Made by a program: the position numbers and the translations under genes. Positions 4,604 to 5,801 of a DNA stretch of 5,801 bases are shown in pieces. The notes below the pieces were generated by a model. That model saw nothing but the letters and a program-made list of their open reading frames with translations. It ran no database searches and was not told where the DNA came from. The stretch covers positions 1 to 5,801 of the forward strand of contig CAKQHU010000090.1 of NCBI GenBank assembly GCA_934234275.1. Direction: 5' to 3'. Positions within the stretch are counted from its first letter, which is position 1. Each line of letters begins with the position of its first letter. Source of the DNA: an uncultured Phascolarctobacterium sp. Its GTDB lineage: Bacteria > Bacillota > Negativicutes > Acidaminococcales > Acidaminococcaceae.

Positions 4604-5801
4604 TTAAAAATCAAAGGCTATATCAATCGTAAACTCAATCTGCTTATAAATACTGCCATCAGCCGCTTCAATAATAAGATAATATTTTTCTTTCTTGTCA
4701 TACGGTTGATTATGCAAACTGAAATGAACCTTGAAAATACGCTCTTGTTCGTTGGCAGATATTTTATCAGCAACGATAATACAAGGCTGGCAGATAGGCT
4801 TGCCTGCAATATTAGTAAAGTATAGCTTATAGTTTGTTGCCAGTCTGTTCAAAGCGACAGGCTCTTTTTGATAAAAGCTCAGACTGAAAACAGGATTATT
4901 AATTGTGTTGCCCGTAAAATTACAGCCTAAGGCTACAGGCTTCGCATCAAATTTGTCCTTGTTCTGTTTATAGCCCACGCTGCTGTTACGGTAATACGCA
5001 AAATCGATAATCGGCACTGCCATTTCCTGCAAGGAGACGCCGCCATGCACAAACTTAGTGCTTTTGCCGCTGGATTTTAGGCGAATGCTTTCTCGCGCAG
5101 CAAAGCCACGCAGCTTACCATCACCGGCAACAAGTTTCACTGGCAGCAAATATTCCGGCGTTACACCGGACGCAATAATTACATGGCGTCTGCCCATCTC
5201 CACAGCCTGCTCCCGGAAGTCCTTGACATCAGTCTTATTGCTTTCCGTCAGCTCGCGATGCGTATACAAAAAGCCATGGTCTGCTGTTACGATAATATGT
5301 GAACCGCCAAAGTCATTCACAATGATACGCATAATATTTTTGATTTCGTTAATTGTTGTCCTGCACGCTGCGCAGGTATCAGGATTATCGTTATGGCTGT
5401 TGCTGTCTATAACATCATGATAGATATAGACAACATCCATGCCCTTGACTCTTGCTTTGCGCTGCTCGCGCTTTTCCTCCAACAGCTTTTTCGCCGGTAT
5501 TGCTACACTGTTTAGATTATATGACTGCAAAACTTTTTGCCTGTAATCAGCATTCGTGCTGATGCCGTCAGCCAGTACTGCTACCTGTTTTTCGCCAGCC
5601 TCCAGGCTTAATTCCTTATGCGGTAAAAGTGCTGCCATACCAAAATGCGTCACTGTCGGGAAGATTCCTTGGCAGGCCGTCAGGCTCACGCTTCCCTGCA
5701 TCTCCTGCTCAAGCTCTCTGCTCAAACTTGCAGCAACCTCATAACGCAGAGCGTCCGAAATAATGACAAAGGTTCTGCTAGTAGCCTGAGCAACGTGCTT
5801 T
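4604..5801 (-). CDS. pglZ: BREX type 1 phosphatase-like protein PglZ (type A), C-terminal part
   Basis: The frame stays open to the right edge, so the 5' end is outside the window. About 398 residues are visible, roughly half of the usual 800-plus. The alkaline-phosphatase-superfamily core is recognisable: FVIISDALRYEVA (metal-site Asp, visible residues 11-23), FPTVTHFGMAALLPH (47-61), VVYIYHDVID (123-132) and the metal-binding TADHG (172-176), then GGVSLQEMAVPIIDF and a beta-rich C-terminal region. These match PglZ of type 1 BREX, a phage-resistance system in which PglZ works with BrxB, BrxC and PglX in methylation-linked discrimination of self from phage DNA. A TTG or ATG codon near 5725 is not the start, because the DALRY motif lies upstream of it. 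The segment looks more AT-rich by eye than the redox operon, which would suit horizontal acquisition. Downstream comes a DUF6125-like gene rather than brxL. Confidence 0.9.
   Translation of the reverse strand, partial: KHVAQATSRTFVIISDALRYEVAASLSRELEQEMQGSVSLTACQGIFPTVTHFGMAALLPHKELSLEAGEKQVAVLADGISTNADYRQKVLQSYNLNSVAIPAKKLLEEKREQRKARVKGMDVVYIYHDVIDSNSHNDNPDTCAACRTTINEIKNIMRIIVNDFGGSHIIVTADHGFLYTHRELTESNKTDVKDFREQAVEMGRRHVIIASGVTPEYLLPVKLVAGDGKLRGFAARESIRLKSSGKSTKFVHGGVSLQEMAVPIIDFAYYRNSSVGYKQNKDKFDAKPVALGCNFTGNTINNPVFSLSFYQKEPVALNRLATNYKLYFTNIAGKPICQPCIIVADKISANEQERIFKVHFSLHNQPYDKKEKYYLIIEAADGSIYKQIEFTIDIAFDF

Noticed and set aside
1..5801. CRISPR arrays, tRNA or rRNA genes, insertion sequences
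   Set aside because: No regularly spaced repeats, cloverleaf sequences, transposase genes or terminal inverted repeats were seen on either strand.

Overview
The window reads as a chromosomal segment from a low-to-moderate GC, Gram-positive-type anaerobe (Bacillota). Nearly every start has a strong AGGAGG-like ribosome binding site, genes are tightly packed, and the content is rich in iron-sulfur and thiol redox proteins. Several proteins (the Mrp-type ATPase, the DUF134-NifX fusion, the DUF6125-like protein) are typical of strict anaerobes. A Negativicutes or Clostridia member is my best guess, but the sequence alone does not settle the genus.

Layout. Positions 1-931 (+ strand) hold the 3' end of an Mrp/NBP35-type P-loop ATPase gene and, 25 bases later, a YbaK/YwhH-type aminoacyl-tRNA deacylase-like gene. 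Positions 932-1082 contain two strong hairpin terminators separating these genes from a convergent minus-strand block. Reading leftwards from about 3976, that block has a perfect consensus promoter overlapped by a long inverted repeat. It is followed by a DUF134 (HTH)-NifX fusion gene, a thioredoxin-thioredoxin reductase fusion gene, a small 2[4Fe-4S] ferredoxin gene and a polytopic membrane protein gene with two Cys motifs of the NapH-like type. The last three are very closely spaced (13-base gap, then 8-base overlap) and form an operon that probably starts at the promoter near 3950. Positions 4024-4542 (minus) encode a Cys-rich DUF6125-like protein. Positions 4604-5801 (minus) encode the C-terminal part of PglZ, the alkaline-phosphatase-superfamily protein of a BREX type 1 phage-defence system; its 5' end lies beyond the right edge.

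How the genes may work together. The central operon looks like a redox module. A metal- or cluster-sensing DNA-binding protein with a NifX-like cofactor-binding domain sits under its own probable operator. It is co-oriented with a self-contained thioredoxin/reductase fusion, a ferredoxin and a membrane Fe-S protein. The reductase lacks part of the usual NADPH 2'-phosphate-binding motif, so an electron route involving the ferredoxin and the membrane protein is a testable idea, not a demonstrated one. The right edge is the border of a defence island: a type 1 BREX locus would often have brxL right after pglZ, but here a small unrelated gene follows.
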